NCBI GenBank assembly: GCA_964019155.1 | Contig: OZ025243.1 | Coordinates: 24,046,944 to 24,110,943 of the forward strand | Reading direction: 5' to 3' | From: Osedax fenrisi | Lineage: Eukaryota; Annelida; Polychaeta; Sabellida; Siboglinidae | Length of the DNA stretch: 64,000 nt | In this document: positions 62,301-64,000 of the stretch, piece by piece | Layout of the letters: each line of letters starts with the position of its first letter | Numbering within the stretch: position 1 is the stretch's first letter | Notes under the pieces: model-generated | What the model was told of the DNA's origin: nothing | What the model saw: the letters and a program-made list of their open reading frames with translations, nothing else | Database searches by the model: none | Program-made: the position numbers and the translations under genes

Positions 62301-63012
62301 CTGCGTAAAGTTTCAAGGTATATTTGATAGGCAATCTATGAAGGATAATTTAAACAATGATCATAAGCTTAACAAATCAGCAGACTGGTAACATCATTGT
62401 AATGTGAATAATGTACACGACGACAATGTTGTAAACACTTCCATCGTTGTATTAATCGCATGAGAAATGAAGTACGTCGATATCGGTAGTACTGGTAACT
62501 GCGATCGATGTTTATTCAATATCGATAGAGTGCGGAATATTCCATTTCAATTAATCACAAAAGTATTCGACGAGTAGTTATAATAAATTAAAATTTTATA
62601 TTTTTATAATGATTAATTATATAAATTATACACACTCGTGAAAATATGATTGTCATTGTTATTTGTGTTTACCGATAAGCTTAATAAATATGCGATCGAA
62701 AATTAATTATATTTGTATTGTATTTCTCATGTTATTTTAACATGTCTTCGACTTCTTAAGGGTTCATTTATATCTGTGGTTCGATAAATTAATACTGAAC
62801 TGTTATGCATAGTTCCCCATTACGTTTACAACGTATATAATAGTACAAACTATAGATGGAGCTAACCTGAGCAGCGATGGCCTCTGACCTCGCGGTGACC
62901 CTGCCAGTCTTCATGTCCACGCTAAGGTACTTATCGAACCCTGACTTCAGAGCTATCTTCTCGTCGGACACTCTTATGGATGTGATGATCTCTTCTGTGG
63001 AGGGCTCCTCGC
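56266..63012 (-). CDS. FRG1: FRG1, nuclear RNA-processing protein (3' part)
   Basis: FRG1 is a nuclear and nucleolar, spliceosome-associated protein with a fascin-like beta-trefoil. Five exons on minus (62867-63012, 61620-61751, 61270-61386, 60738-60811, 56266-56302) join in frame and match the human protein from about residue 90 to its end: [66 protein letters not shown] and the terminal REKMKADRYCK. The N-terminal basic region and first trefoil strands should lie beyond 63012, past the window edge or inside the retroelement-bearing intron; I did not find them. The last intron is 4.4 kb of AT-rich repeats. Three of four donors begin GTT. Confidence 0.95.
56537..56699. repeat. 81-bp tandem duplication in FRG1 last intron
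   Basis: Two copies from ACATCAAGATTGT at 56537 and 56618, with few differences. Confidence 0.88.
56911..57070. repeat. 80-bp tandem duplication in FRG1 last intron
   Basis: Two nearly identical copies beginning TTTAGCCAGTTGCACAAGTA at 56911 and 56991. Identity is close to complete, so the event is recent. Confidence 0.95.
57071..60737. other. Rest of FRG1 last intron
   Basis: Strongly AT-rich with many A/T runs. No exon, element ends or tandem arrays that I could support. Confidence 0.5.
60738..60811 (-). CDS. FRG1: FRG1 exon with [10 protein letters not shown]
   Basis: Encodes VNTEDKSNIKRAKTDGNLHE then VLLD plus two bases of Arg. Human: 'SKILKKARKDGFLHETLLDRR'. Acceptor TCTACAG, donor GTTACC. 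74 nt. Reading through the donor gives an unrelated Leu-rich tail, so splicing is preferred. Confidence 0.93.
61270..61386 (-). CDS. FRG1: FRG1 exon with [11 protein letters not shown]
   Basis: Encodes LRSCRKKEKKAKTFEDEGSM then [19 protein letters not shown]; human 'IRSCAERETKKKDD ... [20 protein letters not shown]'. Contains a Lys-rich stretch that could act as a nuclear signal. Acceptor CCCTAG, donor GTAAGT. 117 nt, phase 0. Confidence 0.96.
61620..61751 (-). CDS. FRG1: FRG1 exon with EQWTPVFQ (trefoil core)
   Basis: Encodes [20 protein letters not shown] then FVGVKANGELVCTSQKAGDT; human 'EQWEPVFQNGKMALLASNSCFIRCNEAGDIEAKSKTAGEEEMI'. Acceptor GTCTAG, donor GTTAGT. 132 nt, phase 0. Confidence 0.97.
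62867..63012 (-). CDS. FRG1: FRG1 exon with [11 protein letters not shown] (trefoil core)
   Basis: Encodes EEPSTEEIITSIRVSDEKIA then [20 protein letters not shown] and SEAIAAQ; human 'PSPPEQFTAVKLSDSRIALKSGYGKYLGINSDGLVVGRSDAIG'. Acceptor AAACAG, donor GTTAGC. 146 nt; its first two bases complete a codon of the missing upstream exon. Confidence 0.96.
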
Positions 63013-63160
63013 CTGTTTGTTTATACGTGTGTATTAGTGTGTGAGGGTTTATGTGTGTGTGTGTGTGTGTGAGTGTAATAGTGTGTTTGTGTGTGTGTAT
63101 TAGTGTTTGTATTAGTGTTTGTATGTGTGTATGTATGAAATAGAGTATGTGCACGGTGTT
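63013..63160. repeat. (GT)n-rich tract at FRG1 acceptor
   Basis: GTGTGT and GTATTAGTGTTT units on plus (CA-rich on the FRG1 strand) run up to the acceptor of the 62867-63012 exon. The His/Thr-rich minus frame is repeat-derived. Confidence 0.85.
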
Positions 63161-63239
63161 ATTAGATATATAGGTACAAATGTGTGTGGTCGAGTAGAGG
63201 GATGTCACTTATGGTATAGATCATTTAAAATAACAAATA

Positions 63240-63900
63240 ACAGCGGCCTCGGTTTTAGATACAATTTTATTTTTATTATATATTAATGATCTTTCTAGTA
63301 TATTCTCTTCAAACATTCATAATGATTTATTTGCCGATGATACAAAAATATAGTTTTCTTACACATCTGAGAGTGAAATATTTCTTTTACAAAATAATTT
63401 AAATTTATTTTCACAATGGGCAAATAAATGGCCATTAAATATTTCATTATCAAAATGTGCAGTTATGACTTTAGGGAAGGTTACTCCATCTAAATATTTT
63501 ATAAATAATATTCAATTAGAATAGGTTATTTTTTATAAAGATTTAGGAATAATATTTGAGAATAACCTTTTATTTAATAAACATATTGATTATATTTGTA
63601 AAGCATTTTTTCTTTGATTTCAATTTTTAGATGCATTACTATAAAATCCCCTAGAGTATTATTAAATGTATATAACATTTATTGCAGACCAATATTAGAA
63701 TATGCATCCATAATGTGGTCATCTTTTTCAAAGGTTAGTAAATTTCGTAGTCTCATAGACAAAATTGAAAGAGTGTAAAGATCATTTACAATATAAAGTA
63801 TATACAAATTCATAAAATATTAATTATAAATTATATAAAGAGATTAGAATATTTTAAATTATAATCACTTTAACTTAGAATTTTGAAAATAGATCTAATT
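63240..63900 (+). pseudogene. Decayed LINE reverse transcriptase in FRG1 intron
   Basis: Plus-strand remnant of a non-LTR reverse transcriptase: INDLSS, then HNDLFADDTKI with the catalytic FADD motif, then NNLNLFSQWANKWPLNISLS and KDLGIIF further on, in the order seen in Jockey/CR1/I-type elements. Stops and frame breaks (for example a TAG soon after the FADD motif) show it is dead. It is opposite in orientation to FRG1. Confidence 0.85.
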
Positions 63901-64000
63901 ACAATTTTTAAAATTTCAAATAATAAACAGATATAATTTTATCTTATATTCTTAACATTTCAAAAAAATTTAGAACTAGACATAATTGTAAAAAATTAAA
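63901..64000. other. AT-rich right edge, probably FRG1 intron
   Basis: No feature seen; the FRG1 gene must continue beyond this edge because its N-terminal exons are missing. Confidence 0.4.

Overview
The window is AT-rich eukaryotic nuclear DNA, very probably from an invertebrate animal; I cannot fix the phylum. It holds interrupted genes with clear animal orthologues (SLC4, RBBP9, ALYREF, FRG1), spliceosomal introns, a tRNA-derived SINE, hAT-type DNA transposons, decayed LINE reverse transcriptases and very many microsatellites, chiefly (TA)n. There is no operon, CRISPR, rRNA or bacterial signal.

Layout. 1-15.4 kb is gene-poor and packed with microsatellites, including an almost 700-bp (CTA)n tract, and with short palindromes. 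15.5-36.0 kb (+) is one gene of at least 23 coding exons for a Na+-coupled bicarbonate transporter of the SLC4 family. I joined the exons by hand and every junction keeps the frame. 36-41.5 kb is AT-rich with a decayed retroelement and a SINE. 41.7-42.3 kb (-) is a single-exon RBBP9 serine hydrolase. 43-53 kb is an AT-rich desert with a dead hAT transposon (perfect 8-bp target duplication), two further inverted-repeat elements (one with a nested insertion) and two fold-backs. 53.7-56.1 kb (+) is a six-exon ALYREF mRNA-export adaptor. 56.3-63.0 kb (-) is the 3' part of FRG1; its N-terminal exons lie beyond the right edge. A decayed LINE occupies its intron at the right edge.

The genes do not form a pathway. 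ALYREF and FRG1 are both nuclear RNA-processing factors and converge tail to tail with 209 bp between stop codons; SLC4 is a plasma-membrane transporter; RBBP9 is a soluble hydrolase.

The strongest unusual signal is at the splice sites. 22 of the 31 introns I could define start GTT rather than GTA or GTG (typically GTTAG), in three unrelated genes. Two SLC4 splice sites, one donor and one acceptor, sit inside tandem duplications that create repeated decoy sites.
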